Assembly: GCA_029974595.1 (NCBI GenBank) | Contig: JARKRC010000027.1 | Location: 186,001 to 250,000, forward strand | Length of the DNA stretch: 64,000 nt | Reading direction: 5' to 3' | Origin: Ereboglobus sp. | GTDB lineage: Bacteria > Verrucomicrobiota > Verrucomicrobiia > Opitutales > Opitutaceae | In this document: piece by piece, positions 41,325-50,945 of the stretch | Layout of the letters: each line of letters starts with the position of its first letter | How positions within the stretch are numbered: position 1 is the stretch's first letter | Made by a program: the position numbers and the translations under genes | The notes under the pieces: model-generated | What the model was told of the DNA's origin: nothing | The model's database searches: none | What the model saw: the letters and a program-made list of their open reading frames with translations, nothing else

Positions 41325-42053
41325 TTACAAGAGCGCGGCCAGCGCGGGCAGCCGGGTGAGCGCGAAGGCGTGGCGCACGGCGGCAAATGCCTCGATCAGC
41401 TCGCGCGGCGATCCGGCGCGGGGAAACACCATCGAAAGCTCGCCGCCGGTGAACACGACCTCCGCCGCCACGTCCTCGACGCGGAGCGTGCACGCGCTGC
41501 AATCGGAGGGGTAGGTGACGGCGAGCGTGGCGGGGTCGAGCGATTCGACGGCATCGACCACATCCTCGACACGCGCGCCTTTGGTGAGCGAAAACACGAT
41601 GCTGTCGAACATGCCCGCGAGCACCTCGTCGAAGGCGTCGGATTTGTCCGGCGCAAAATCGAGCGTGTGCAGCGTGTGCGTGAGCGTCCATTCGGCGGGC
41701 GCGTCGTCGTCGAGCGCATAGGCCCATTCGAGCGTGAAATGGCGCGCGGTGAGGACGGCGGACGGGCTGGCGATGTCGAGCGAGATGTCCTTGCGCTTGT
41801 AGGCGAAGGCGGCGCGCGTTTTCTGGAAAAACGCCTCGGCGTCGCCGGCGAGTTCGGCGGCGCAGAGTTTGCCGAGAAACACGGTCGCGGCGGCGCTGGC
41901 GAAATCGGGAACGCTGTGGTGTTTTTTGCTGAAACCGGACAGGTTTTTCACGAGCCCGCGGACGCATCCGGCGAGGCGGACGTGCCGTATGAAATCGGAG
42001 GCGTCGGGCGCTCCGGCGGCTTCATCGGCGGCGGGTTCGGGTTTCTTGCGCAT
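41325..42053 (-). CDS. Hypothetical protein
   Basis: 242 aa, not recognised. No signal or membrane segment. It starts with a charged, alanine-rich tail, then DFIRHVRLAGCVRGLVKNLSG, and contains repeated short beta-like stretches with two cysteines in SDCSACTLRVEDVA near residue 185. Codon use matches neighbours and the frame is long, so it is probably real. It lies upstream of the KamA-type gene on the same strand with a 60-base gap, and is divergent from the exosortase gene at 42188. Confidence 0.55.
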   Translation of the reverse strand: MRKKPEPAADEAAGAPDASDFIRHVRLAGCVRGLVKNLSGFSKKHHSVPDFASAAATVFLGKLCAAELAGDAEAFFQKTRAAFAYKRKDISLDIASPSAVLTARHFTLEWAYALDDDAPAEWTLTHTLHTLDFAPDKSDAFDEVLAGMFDSIVFSLTKGARVEDVVDAVESLDPATLAVTYPSDCSACTLRVEDVAAEVVFTGGELSMVFPRAGSPRELIEAFAAVRHAFALTRLPALAALL

Positions 42054-42187
42054 GAAAAGGCGGGTGCGGACGTTTCGGCCGCTTTCAGGCCGGTTTCAAG
42101 TTCTAAAAGCGGCGCGGGCGTTTGTTCGCGTCCTCTTTCGCGGCGATTGCAAACGCGGCGGATTGTCGCGAGGATGACGCGCGAACA

Positions 42188-43852
42188 ATGGAAACACCGA
42201 CGCGCATGAATCGCGTTTTGCCGTGGCTGCCCGTGCTTGCTTGCGCGGCGGCGGGGCTGGTCGTGTTCCAGTTCTTCGGCAACGCGACGCGGGGCTACAT
42301 CGAGACGCGCTCGGTTTTCTGGTGGTGGGGCTGGCAGTGGTTTAATCCCGGGTCGGAAACGCAGCACGGGCCGGTGGTCGCCGCCGTGGCGGCGTGGTTG
42401 TTCTGGCGAAATGCGCGGAGGACGCGTGCGGTCGCGGAGGCTCGTCCGGCGCGCGCCGCAGCGGTCGCGATGCTTGTGGCCCTCATTCTGCATGTGGCCG
42501 GATACGCGATGCAGCAGACGCGCGTGTCCATTGTGGCGCTGCTCGTGTTCGCGTGGGGCGTGATCGCGCTGGCGGATCATTGCAGAAGCGGCGGTGCTTC
42601 GTGGTCGCGCGCGGCGGTGTTTCCGCTCGGGTTCATGCTGCTGGCGATTCCGTTCGGGTTTCTCGACACGCTTGGATTTTATCTGCGGCTCGGAGTTGTC
42701 GGCACGGTGAGCGCGCTTGCGCACGCGGGCGGCATCGACGTGGCGCGCAACGGCACGCAACTGTTTTCCCCGGACGGGGCGTTCCAATACGACGTGGCGG
42801 CGGCCTGCTCGGGCGTGCGATCGTTTGTGGCGCTGCTCGCGATGGCGCTGCTCACCGGCTACCTCGGCTTGCGGTCGTGGTGGAGGCGCGCCGCGCTGGT
42901 TTTGCTGTGCGTGCCGTTTGTGTTTGCCGGCAATGTCGCGCGCATCGGCGCGATTGTGCTCGCGGGCGAATGGTTCGGGCACGCCGCGGGCGAGCGTGTG
43001 CACGATTGGTCGGGCTGGGTCGTGTTTGCGGTGGTGTTTGCGCTTGTGCTGGGCGCGGCGCGGTTGTTGCGGGAAAAGACGGAGGAGCCGGCAAACAGCG
43101 GCGCGGCGTCTTCCGGCGGCGCTGGCGTTTACGGCATGGCTGCAAAACGCGCCCTTCTGCCTGTCGCGGTCGTCGTCTGCATCGGGGCCGGTGCCGCGAT
43201 TTTTGCGACTGTGCGCCTGGATGCGCGCAGCGTGCGCGCGCTGGCGGGTGTGAGGCTCGCGGCTGACGGCGTGAATCCCGCGCCGCTTCCGCCGTTTTTG
43301 GGGATGAGCTGGGGCGGGCGCGACGTCGAGGTCAGCGCGGTCGAGCGCGAATTGCTGCCGCCGGACACCGGGTTTGCGCGCAAAAATTACACGCGTCTTG
43401 CGAATCCGCGCGACGCGCAGGTTTTCTTTTCAATCGTCCTGAGCGGACGCGACCGCACCTCGATTCACCGGCCCGAAATATGCCTCGTCGGCCAGGGCTG
43501 GACGATCAGGAAACGCAGCGCAGCGCAGTTCAGGCTTCCGGATGGCACAATGCTCAAGGGGACACTGTTGAACATTGAGCGCGAAGTCGTTGCAAAAAAG
43601 GGGCAGGCGACGACGGTTGCGACTGTGCCGGCGGTTTTTGTTTACTGGTTTGCCGGAAGCGACGGCGTCGAGGCGTCCCATGCCGGGATGCTTTGGCGCG
43701 GGGCGTATGACAGGCTGTTTCATTTGCGCGCTGACCGGTGGGCCTACGTGGTTGCGCAGTCGGCGGCGTTCGACGGCGAGGAGGCGGCCTTGGCTCGCAT
43801 CGGCGAGGTCATTGCGCTGGCTTGGCCAGAGGTTTGCGCAAGAAAGGATTGA
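42188..43852 (+). CDS. Exosortase with fused EpsI domain
   Basis: 554 aa from ATG 42188 (an ATG at 42206 is also possible). About eight membrane segments occupy residues 10-310, with the exosortase catalytic triad C207 in [11 protein letters not shown]252 in GNVARIG and H272 in [10 protein letters not shown] further membrane segment near 320-340 leads into a periplasmic EpsI-type domain with [29 protein letters not shown] and a C-terminal part of about 200 residues. Exosortases process PEP-CTERM proteins at the inner membrane, often with exopolysaccharide export. No PEP-CTERM substrate or EPS genes occur in the window. The rny gene follows closely. Confidence 0.9.
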   Translation: METPTRMNRVLPWLPVLACAAAGLVVFQFFGNATRGYIETRSVFWWWGWQWFNPGSETQHGPVVAAVAAWLFWRNARRTRAVAEARPARAAAVAMLVALILHVAGYAMQQTRVSIVALLVFAWGVIALADHCRSGGASWSRAAVFPLGFMLLAIPFGFLDTLGFYLRLGVVGTVSALAHAGGIDVARNGTQLFSPDGAFQYDVAAACSGVRSFVALLAMALLTGYLGLRSWWRRAALVLLCVPFVFAGNVARIGAIVLAGEWFGHAAGERVHDWSGWVVFAVVFALVLGAARLLREKTEEPANSGAASSGGAGVYGMAAKRALLPVAVVVCIGAGAAIFATVRLDARSVRALAGVRLAADGVNPAPLPPFLGMSWGGRDVEVSAVERELLPPDTGFARKNYTRLANPRDAQVFFSIVLSGRDRTSIHRPEICLVGQGWTIRKRSAAQFRLPDGTMLKGTLLNIEREVVAKKGQATTVATVPAVFVYWFAGSDGVEASHAGMLWRGAYDRLFHLRADRWAYVVAQSAAFDGEEAALARIGEVIALAWPEVCARKD

Positions 43853-43884
43853 ACTTTGGCCGGGGCGTTTTACGTTGTTCCTTC

Positions 43885-45477
43885 TTGAAACCACTAAGCG
43901 CGATTCTAGCCGACGCCGCGGCAGTCACGACAATCTGGGACGAATTTGGCCCGGTTTGGGTGTTTGTTGTTGCGGGCCTCGCCGGCGTGGTGCTCGGGCT
44001 TGCGGTCTCGCTGCTGCTCACGCGTTACACGCGCCGCATGGCCGAGCAGCAGGCAAACCAACTCATCGACGTGGCGCGCCGCGAAGCGGCGGTCGAGGCG
44101 CATGAACTGCGACAAAAGGTCGAGGACGAATTGCAGGAAAAACGCGCCGAGATAACGCGCGAGTTTGACCGCCGCGAAATCGAAACCGACGTCAGGTTAC
44201 GTGAAATCCGTGCGCACGAGGAATCCCTCGCCCTGCTCGACCACCAGCTTGAGCAAAAGCGGGAGCGCCTTTCCCGCGAAAACGCCGCCATCCGGCAGGC
44301 GCGCGACGCGATGCGCGATATGTCCAAGAGTTTGCGGAGGCGGCTTGAGGGCGTCTCGCAGATGGATGCCGAGGAAATTAAGAAAAACCTGTGCCAGGAA
44401 GTGGAAATCGAATGCCAGGAGGAGCTGCGCCAGCTCCGCCGCGACACACTTGAGCGCTCCGAACGCGACCTCGAAATGCAGGCGCGCCGCATCCTCGTCG
44501 CCACCATGCAGCGCATGGCCTCGAAACCCAACGCCGACATCACCGCGACCATCGTCCAGCTGCCCAACGACGAGATGAAGGGCCGCATCATCGGACGCGA
44601 GGGCCGCAACATCAAGGCCTTCGAAGCCGTCACCGGCGTCACGCTTCTCATCGACGAGACGCCGCAGATGGTGCTCATCTCGTCATTCGACCCGGTGCGC
44701 CGCGAAATCGCCCGCATCGCGCTCGACGGCCTCGTGAAAGACGGGCGCATCCACCCGGCAAGCATCGAGGAGTTCGTCAATCGCGCCGCCGAGGAAGTGA
44801 ACGTCAACGTCGAGCAGGCCGGTGAAACCGCCGTCGAACACCTCGGCGTGACGGGCCTGCAACCCGAGGTCATAAAACTGCTCGGCAAGCTGAAATACCG
44901 GTTTTCCTATACGCAGAACGTGCTCGACCATTCCGTGGAGGTGGGATTCCTCGCGTCGATGATCGCGAGCGAAATCGGTCTCGATCCGAACCTCGCAAAA
45001 CGCGCCGGCCTGCTTCACGACATCGGCAAGGCGGTCGATGGCGAATACGAAGGCAGTCACGCGGCAATCGGCGCGGAGTTTGTGAAACGCCACGGCGAAA
45101 CCCCCATTGTTGTCAACGCCATCGCCGCGCACCACGAGGAGGTGAAACCGGAAACCGTCTATGCGGGCCTGGTCATACTGGCCGACACGATTTCCGCGAT
45201 ACGCCCCGGCGCCCGCGCCGAGGCGATGGCCAATTACGTCCAGCGCCTTGACCGCCTTGAAAAACTTGCGCTCGGCCTCGACGGCGTGCAGCAGGCGTAC
45301 GCGGTCCAGGCGGGCCGCGAGATTCGCATCGTCGTCGCGCCGCAGCATGTGTCCGACGACCAGGCGCGCGACCTCGCTCGTGAACTCCGCCGCAAGATCG
45401 AGAGCGAATTGCAGTATCCGAGCACGATCAAGATCACCGTGATCCGCGAATCGCGTTTCACGGAAACGGCGACGTAG
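43885..45477 (+). CDS. rny: Ribonuclease Y
   Basis: 530 aa if it starts at the TTG at 43885; no ATG precedes the membrane segment, and a TTG at 43849 overlapping the exosortase stop is the other option. Layout: one N-terminal membrane anchor (VWVFVVAGLAGVVLGLAVSLL), a long coiled coil rich in E/R/Q (about 50-200), a KH domain (MKGRIIGREGRNIKAFE), then the HD phosphohydrolase domain with HSVEVGFLASMIASEIGLD and AGLLHDIGKAVDGE, and the usual C-terminal domain ending in ITVIRE. It starts mRNA decay at the membrane. Translation may be coupled to the exosortase gene, 32 bases upstream. Confidence 0.93.
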   Translation: MKPLSAILADAAAVTTIWDEFGPVWVFVVAGLAGVVLGLAVSLLLTRYTRRMAEQQANQLIDVARREAAVEAHELRQKVEDELQEKRAEITREFDRREIETDVRLREIRAHEESLALLDHQLEQKRERLSRENAAIRQARDAMRDMSKSLRRRLEGVSQMDAEEIKKNLCQEVEIECQEELRQLRRDTLERSERDLEMQARRILVATMQRMASKPNADITATIVQLPNDEMKGRIIGREGRNIKAFEAVTGVTLLIDETPQMVLISSFDPVRREIARIALDGLVKDGRIHPASIEEFVNRAAEEVNVNVEQAGETAVEHLGVTGLQPEVIKLLGKLKYRFSYTQNVLDHSVEVGFLASMIASEIGLDPNLAKRAGLLHDIGKAVDGEYEGSHAAIGAEFVKRHGETPIVVNAIAAHHEEVKPETVYAGLVILADTISAIRPGARAEAMANYVQRLDRLEKLALGLDGVQQAYAVQAGREIRIVVAPQHVSDDQARDLARELRRKIESELQYPSTIKITVIRESRFTETAT

Positions 45478-45507
45478 GAAAACGGCGCAGCAACCAGCCG
45501 ATGCCCC

Positions 45508-46071
45508 ATGAAACCCGTGCCGGCCGCTTTTATGATTTTGCTTGGAGCGATGATTTTTTGCGGGGGATGCCGGAAAAATCCCTACGATCAAAAAATCTCT
45601 GCCGCGACCCAGCAGGAGTTGAACCAGTGGCTTTCGCTTAACACCCATCGCCTCAGCTTGGAGGAAACCGCTGAGATAAAAGACTGCCTCGCCGAAATAA
45701 AAGTTTCCTTCATGCTCGCGAAGGAGGCGGCGGGGCAGGACAATATAAATCGCAAAATGTGCGAGAAAATAGACGGCATGGCGCTGAAGGATACCGTTGT
45801 GCTCGGATATGAATTGCAGATCGCGCGCCTCGAACTGGAGAAGGCCCGGCTTCAGAAGGATCTCGCTTACAAGCGGTCGCTAAAAGCACGTCCGGGCGAT
45901 TTGGCATCGGCGAATTTTTTGGAAGACCAAAAAGAGCAGGTGCGCGCACAAATAAGCAAATTTGACGAACGGCTGAACCGATGCAACGCACGGATCAAGG
46001 AACTGCGAAAGCAATTCAACATGCCCGAGCCGGCGGACGATTATGTGCCGCCCGTGAGAATCAATCTGTAG
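45508..46071 (+). CDS. Hypothetical lipoprotein with coiled coil
   Basis: 187 aa. Lipoprotein signal with lipobox IFCGGC (Cys about residue 21). The remainder is strongly helical and charged, with a long coiled-coil run from about residue 100 to 170 (LQIARLELEKARLQKDLAYK, ISKFDERLNRCNARIKELRK). It starts 30 bases after rny on the same strand, so it may be co-transcribed. Family not recognised; anchored periplasmic location inferred. Confidence 0.7.
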   Translation: MKPVPAAFMILLGAMIFCGGCRKNPYDQKISAATQQELNQWLSLNTHRLSLEETAEIKDCLAEIKVSFMLAKEAAGQDNINRKMCEKIDGMALKDTVVLGYELQIARLELEKARLQKDLAYKRSLKARPGDLASANFLEDQKEQVRAQISKFDERLNRCNARIKELRKQFNMPEPADDYVPPVRINL

Positions 46072-46097
46072 GAGAGTCTCCCAATAAAATCCCACAA

Positions 46098-46120
46098 GTC
46101 GCCCCTCCGTGTCGCGCGCG
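46098..46120. repeat. REP-like repeat, family A, end fragment
   Basis: GTCGCCCCTCCGTGTCGCGCG is a short decayed remnant of the family-A 3' end (compare CCCCTCCTTGTCGCACGCG). It lies between the lipoprotein and the membrane/spermidine-synthase-like gene. Confidence 0.5.
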
Positions 46121-46231
46121 TGTTTTTTTGCACGCACCGGCCACGGGGCTCACGCGCGCTGCTTTTTCCGTTGAATTCGCGCGGTTCGGCGTCATGCGTG
46201 AAGAGACTTCGTTTTCCTGAAACGCAATTCC

Positions 46232-48421
46232 ATGAATCCCCTCACGCCCCTGGCCATTTTTCTCGGTTCGGCTTTGTTGTTCTGTCTGCAACCGATGGTC
46301 GGGCGCACATTGCTGCCGGCGTTCGGCGGCTCTGCGGCGGTGTGGTCGGTGTGCCTCGCCACGTTCCAGGCGTTGCTCGTGGGCGGTTATGCGTATGCGC
46401 ACGTCCTGAATGGCATGGAGGCGCGCCGGCAGCGGCGCGTGCATGTCGTGCTGCTCGGCGTGGCAGTGGCGTGGACGCTGGCGGTCGCGGCAGCGGGGTT
46501 GGCCTGGGCGCGGGCGAATCTGCACGCCGGAGCGCATCCGGCGCTGGAGGTTTTGCTGGTCGTTCTCGCGGGGGCGGGCGTGCCGTATCTGGTGTTGTCG
46601 TCGGGAAGTTCGTTGCTTCAGGCGTGGGTGGGCGCGGCCGGAGGAAACGGGCGCGGGGTTTACCGGCTGTATGCGGTTTCAAACCTTGGGTCGTTTCTCG
46701 GATTGTTTGCCTATCCGTTTTTGATGGAGCCGTTTGTGCCGCTGCGCTGGCAGTGGCTCGGTTGGTGCGCGGGGCTGGCGGTGTATCTCGCGCTGGTTGC
46801 GTGCGTGGCGTGGCTGCCGCAAAAAGCAAGGCCCGCCCCCGTCGCGCAGGACGATCTCGATGCGGTGCTCGCGGCGGCAAAGCCGCCGAGAAAAACGGGG
46901 CCGGTGGTGCTGCCGCGCGGGCTTTCGAGAGAGGCGTGGTGGTTTGTGCTGCCGGGACTAAGCTCGTTCACGCTGGTGGCGGTGACGAATCATCTGTCGA
47001 TGGATGTGGCGCCGATGCCGCTGTTGTGGGCGATTTTGCTGGGCGCGTTTTTGCTGAGTTACGTGGCGGGTTTTTCGCGCGCGGGCGAGCGGTGGATCCC
47101 GGTGTGGCGCGTGCTGGCGCCCGGGGCGTTGATCGGGTGCGGCTTTGCGGCGCAAGAGGGCGGAGGCGACGCGTTTGCCGCGAACATCGGCGCGGGCACG
47201 GCGGCGGTTTTTTTCTGCGGCACGTTTTTGCACGGGTGGCTTTACGCGATTCGTCCGGAGGGCGCGCGGCTGACGCGGTTTTATCTCGGCGTGGCGGTGG
47301 GCGGGGCGGCGGGCGGGATGCTGGTGTCGTTTGCGGCGCCGGTGTTGTTTTCGGGATATTGGGAATACCAGATCGCGCTGGTTGGGTGCGCGCTGGCGAC
47401 GCTCGTTTTCGCGGTGTTTTCGTGGAAGCGTGTCTGGCATGCGCGGCTTTTCAGCGGCGCGACGGCGCTCGCGGCCGTGTGCGCGTGCATGATGGCGTGG
47501 ACAGCGGTGGCGATGGAGAACCGCGGAATCGTGCTGCGCGCGCGCAATTTTTACGGCGCGCTGAAGGTGAGGGAGGGCAGCTTTCTCGTCTCTGGCGAGC
47601 TGGCGCGCGTTTACATGCTCATGAATGGAGGCACGCTTCACGGCGAGCAGGCGCACGGGCAGGATCCGGAGCTGTCAAAACTGCCCACGACCTACTACGG
47701 GCCGCTTGCGGGAGGCCTGTCGGTGATGTTGCATGAAAAGTGGACGGGTCAGGCGCCGCGGGAATTCAATTTGAACGATGCCGGGGAAATCGCGTCTGCA
47801 AAACCGGAGAACGCGCGGCCGATGCGCGTGGGCGCGATCGGGCTTGGCGTCGGCACGATGGCGCGCTGGGCGAGGGCGGGCGACGAATGGCGTTTTTTCG
47901 AGATCAATCCGCTCGTGGATCGTGTCGCGCGCGACGGGAAATTCTTCACCTGCATGGCGGAGTCGGCGGGCGCGCCGCAAACGGTGATCGGGGACGCGCG
48001 CCTGATGCTCGAACGCGAGCAGGCCGCGGGCGGGGCGGCGTATGATGTGTTGATTGTCGATGCGTATTCGGGCGACTCGGTGCCGCTGCACCTGGCGACG
48101 GAGGAGGCGTTCCGGCTTTATGAGAAGCGGCTCGCGCCGGGCGGCGTGCTGGCGGTGCACATCAGCAACTGGCACATGGATCTGCTGCCGCTGTGCAAGG
48201 CGGCCGCGCGCGCGCTGGGCATGCATGTGGCGGGCGTCCAATCGCCGGACGACGCGGACAAATTGATCGAGGGCGCGCTGTGGGTGTTTTTGACGCGCGA
48301 CCCGATCCGCATCGAAGCCGCCGACAGCGACGCGGACATCGTGGATTTTTCAGGTGTGCGCGACATTCGTCTGCCGACCGACGAATGGGGAAGCTTGCAG
48401 GGCTTGATTCATTTCAACTAG
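46232..48421 (+). CDS. Membrane protein fused to a spermidine-synthase-like domain
   Basis: 729 aa. About a dozen membrane segments fill residues 5-430, starting FLGSALLFCLQPMVGRTLLP, which is typical of the fused MFS/spermidine-synthase-like family. The C-terminal 220 residues are a SAM-binding Rossmann domain with VGAIGLGVGTMARWA, an acidic residue in RFFEINPLVDRVA, IGDARLMLE and VLIVDAYSGDSVPLHL, like the aminopropyltransferase core. Whether it makes a polyamine or uses the fold otherwise is unknown for this family, and no speD-type gene is present nearby. Start ATG 46232. Single gene by spacing. Confidence 0.85.
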   Translation: MNPLTPLAIFLGSALLFCLQPMVGRTLLPAFGGSAAVWSVCLATFQALLVGGYAYAHVLNGMEARRQRRVHVVLLGVAVAWTLAVAAAGLAWARANLHAGAHPALEVLLVVLAGAGVPYLVLSSGSSLLQAWVGAAGGNGRGVYRLYAVSNLGSFLGLFAYPFLMEPFVPLRWQWLGWCAGLAVYLALVACVAWLPQKARPAPVAQDDLDAVLAAAKPPRKTGPVVLPRGLSREAWWFVLPGLSSFTLVAVTNHLSMDVAPMPLLWAILLGAFLLSYVAGFSRAGERWIPVWRVLAPGALIGCGFAAQEGGGDAFAANIGAGTAAVFFCGTFLHGWLYAIRPEGARLTRFYLGVAVGGAAGGMLVSFAAPVLFSGYWEYQIALVGCALATLVFAVFSWKRVWHARLFSGATALAAVCACMMAWTAVAMENRGIVLRARNFYGALKVREGSFLVSGELARVYMLMNGGTLHGEQAHGQDPELSKLPTTYYGPLAGGLSVMLHEKWTGQAPREFNLNDAGEIASAKPENARPMRVGAIGLGVGTMARWARAGDEWRFFEINPLVDRVARDGKFFTCMAESAGAPQTVIGDARLMLEREQAAGGAAYDVLIVDAYSGDSVPLHLATEEAFRLYEKRLAPGGVLAVHISNWHMDLLPLCKAAARALGMHVAGVQSPDDADKLIEGALWVFLTRDPIRIEAADSDADIVDFSGVRDIRLPTDEWGSLQGLIHFN

Positions 48422-48902
48422 CTGCTCAGTCCCGGAGAGAGTGGTGATGAGGGGCTGGAAGACATGCCGGCATCACAACAATTACAAGGCAAATATCACA
48501 CGGTTGTGCCCGCGCAACGCGCGGTGGTGTGTCGGACTGAAGACAAGCACAATATTGACCCGCCCCGGGTTAAATCCCAGTGCCTTCTACCGGGTCAATT
48601 TTATCTGCCTGCTGGCAGCAATTCAATATTCTGCATTCCTGCATAACGTATATTGCAAAAAACAAGGTCTGATCCCGTACGGCCGTACCGAGCCCGGGGT
48701 GGCTCGCTGACTCGGAAAACGACGCGCGTGCGGCTATTTGGCGACAAATTTGGATGCCGGTGTGGAATTATCTTAAAAAAACCTGCAACGCCAGTTCGGC
48801 AAAAAGTATGATTACACTGCGACTCGTAACAGTTAATGGGAAAATTGACAAAACACCACCTTCGCTCGGGTCGTCTGCGTCACCAATTCGGCACGTAACA
48901 GT
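48422..48902. other. Gene-free intergenic segment with small inverted repeats
   Basis: No supportable gene. It contains an inverted repeat ATTGACCCG (48554-48562) / CGGGTCAAT (48591-48599), a 12-bp palindrome GTACGGCCGTAC (48677-48688), and a hairpin CGAGCC/GGCTCG (48689-48706). CGTAACAGTT occurs twice near 48826 and 48893. It may be mobile-element or repeat debris at the edge of the AT-rich orphan gene. Confidence 0.5.
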
Positions 48903-49298
48903 TCACTTCTTTGGCTCGTAACGACTAATTATGTCTACATAACCAGACATGTCAGATGAAGGAACATAGAATGAGACTATAGTGTAAAATTTTGATCTGA
49001 CTTTATTTATTATCGATTCAATCTTAACACCGCCTAATTTTCTAAGAGCCTTAATTTCTATGCGCCCATTGTTCTGAATCTTTGCTAAATAATCAATCGC
49101 CTCATCAATGTTGTTCAATTGAACCTTTCGAGAATCGCCGCAATCTATTATTACATTATTAAAATCCACAATCATCTTAATTGGATCCCTGCACTGGGAT
49201 GTCACTTTATCACTCGCCAACAACTTGATCTCTCCTAAAATAAAGACACAAGCGGTCATGATTGTAATAAAAAATGCTTTTTTGGCTTTGTTTTTCAT
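48903..49298 (-). CDS. AT-rich orphan gene, small secreted protein
   Basis: 131 aa. N-terminal signal (FFITIMTACVFILGEIKLLA), then a short mixed sequence with two cysteines, including IDCGDSRKVQLNNIDEAID and a C-terminal IVSFYVPSSDMSGYVDIISR. No family recognised. Its base composition is strikingly AT-rich beside the GC-rich neighbours, with matching codon use (many AAT, ATT, AAA). That suggests recent transfer, like the island at 13466-14168. It has no same-strand partner; the divergent mnmA gene starts 250 bases away, and that gap holds no gene I can support. Confidence 0.6.
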   Translation of the reverse strand: MKNKAKKAFFITIMTACVFILGEIKLLASDKVTSQCRDPIKMIVDFNNVIIDCGDSRKVQLNNIDEAIDYLAKIQNNGRIEIKALRKLGGVKIESIINKVRSKFYTIVSFYVPSSDMSGYVDIISRYEPKK

Positions 49299-49548
49299 AT
49301 TATTATAGTTGTTGCAATATTAATCTCTTCGCTGAAGAAAAGCCGAAAAAGGGTCGATCCGAGATATATTGATTTTCTATTGTTCATGGGAGCTGACAGT
49401 GGGCGTTGTTTGTGGGTTTTCGGGAGGGGGATGGGTTTGATTTTGCCAGTCTGTATCCGCTTGCGCTGCAGGATGCAACGTCGGATTTCAGATGGTTTTC
49501 CGTTGCGCGTTGTTGACAAACGGGCGGGGGGGCGGGCCTGCTAGCGGG

Positions 49549-50667
49549 ATGTCGCAATCGCGCGAAAAGATCCTCGTCGCCATGTCCGGCGGAGTCGACA
49601 GCTCCGTCGCCGCGCTCGTGCTCAAACAGCAGGGTTTCGACATCACCGGCGCCTACATGAAAAACTGGATCAACGAGGACAATATCGTAGGGAATTGTCC
49701 GTGGATGCAGGATATCGAGGACGCGCGCGCCGTCGCCGAAAAAATCGGCATCGAGTTCCGCGTCGTCAATTTGATGACGGAATATCGCGAGCGCGTCGTC
49801 GCGTATTTGCTGGATGGATACAGACGCGGCATCACCCCGAATCCCGACGTGATGTGCAACCGCGAGATCAAGTTCGGCGTGTTCCTCCAGTGGGCGCGCG
49901 AGCACGGTTACGACGCCGTCGCCACGGGCCACTACGCGCGGCGCGTGGAAAACACCGGCGCGGACGGCGGGCCCGACGGCACATTTTCACTGATCGAGGG
50001 CGCGGACAAGAACAAGGACCAGTCGTATTTCCTCGCGATGCTCAACCAGGAGCAGTTGCGCGCGGCGCGGTTTCCCATCGGGCATTTGCCAAAACCCGAG
50101 CTGCGCCGCCTCGCAATGGAGGCGGGGCTCGCCACCGCGACAAAGAAGGACAGCCAGGGCATCTGTTTCATCGGTGAGGTGAAAATGCAGGATTTTTTGC
50201 GCCAGTATGTGCCGGACGAACCCGGCCCGATCGTGCGCGCCGGCGACGGGCGCGTGCTCGGGCGGCATCGCGGGCTGCATTATTACACAATCGGCCAGCG
50301 CAAGGGCATCGGCATCCCATCGAACACGGATTTTCAGAAATACGTGGTCGTGGGCAAGCGCGCGGAGGATCGCGCGCTGCTTGTCGCCTTTGACGGGCCG
50401 GATGCGCCGGGGCTTTTCACGAGTGAATTACGCGTGCATTCGCTGAGCTGGACGGGCGCGCCGGTTGCGGAGCCGCGCCTGATCGAGGGCCGCGTGCGTT
50501 ACCGCGATCCGCGCGTGCATCTGAAGTTTGTCCCTGATGCGGGCGGCGGCAGGGAAGGCGGTAGCGCGACGATCCGGTTTCGCGAGCCGCAACGCGCGCT
50601 CGCGTCGGGGCAGGTGCTCGCGCTTTACGATGGCGAGAGGCTGCTCGGCGGCGGGGTTTATGCGTAG
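49549..50667 (+). CDS. mnmA: tRNA-specific 2-thiouridylase MnmA
   Basis: 372 aa. Adds sulfur to U34 of tRNAs for Lys, Glu and Gln. The PP-loop ATP site is [14 protein letters not shown]. The two catalytic cysteines lie in [12 protein letters not shown] and GICFIGE. The [12 protein letters not shown] stretch and the C-terminal beta-barrel with [10 protein letters not shown] complete the family layout. Start ATG 49549 begins the conserved region; an in-frame ATG at 49492 adds a poor 19-residue tail. Downstream lies a long family-C inverted repeat before the convergent pckG terminator. Confidence 0.95.
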   Translation: MSQSREKILVAMSGGVDSSVAALVLKQQGFDITGAYMKNWINEDNIVGNCPWMQDIEDARAVAEKIGIEFRVVNLMTEYRERVVAYLLDGYRRGITPNPDVMCNREIKFGVFLQWAREHGYDAVATGHYARRVENTGADGGPDGTFSLIEGADKNKDQSYFLAMLNQEQLRAARFPIGHLPKPELRRLAMEAGLATATKKDSQGICFIGEVKMQDFLRQYVPDEPGPIVRAGDGRVLGRHRGLHYYTIGQRKGIGIPSNTDFQKYVVVGKRAEDRALLVAFDGPDAPGLFTSELRVHSLSWTGAPVAEPRLIEGRVRYRDPRVHLKFVPDAGGGREGGSATIRFREPQRALASGQVLALYDGERLLGGGVYA

Positions 50668-50705
50668 GGGTGGGTGAGGACAGGGGACAGGGAGGCCGGA
50701 TTTTC

Positions 50706-50854
50706 CACAGCAAAGACGCAAAGCCCGCAAAGGACGGAAAAGATGGAGGTGAAAAGTTAGGAGATAGAGGACGGAGAGCAGAAGACAGAAGGCGGATGAG
50801 ATACTTTGGGGTTTGATCTTTTCTGCTCTTTGCGGGCTTTGCGCCTTTGCTGTG
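50706..50854. repeat. Long inverted repeat, family C, with purine-rich centre
   Basis: 27-bp arms at 50706-50732 (CACAGCAAAGACGCAAAGCC...) and 50828-50854 (...GGCTTTGCGCCTTTGCTGTG) match at 26 of 27 positions. The 95-base centre is almost all A/G on the plus strand. It lies between the convergent mnmA and pckG genes. Confidence 0.85.
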
Positions 50855-50885
50855 AACTCTTTCGCTTTAATACGCTTTTGGCAGG

Positions 50886-50920
50886 AATAAAAAAAGGGGA
50901 GCCCGATTCGGGCTCCCCTT
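50886..50920 (-). terminator. Rho-independent terminator after pckG
   Basis: Read on the minus strand: perfect 10-bp stem GGGGAGCCCG / CGGGCTCCCC (50918-50909 and 50905-50896), 3-base loop, then a T-run opposite 50895-50887. It begins about 26 bases past the pckG stop. Confidence 0.92.
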
Positions 50921-50945
50921 GTGTGAATTGCGGGCGGCTCGTTTT

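Noticed and set aside
40251-42209. Plus-strand open frame of 652 codons across the KamA gene and the 242-aa gene
   Set aside because: Antisense to two genes, one with clear radical-SAM motifs; no domain visible in the translation.
48441-48710. Short open frames in the 48422-48902 gap
   Set aside because: No start context, no similarity I can recognise, and they run through inverted repeats.
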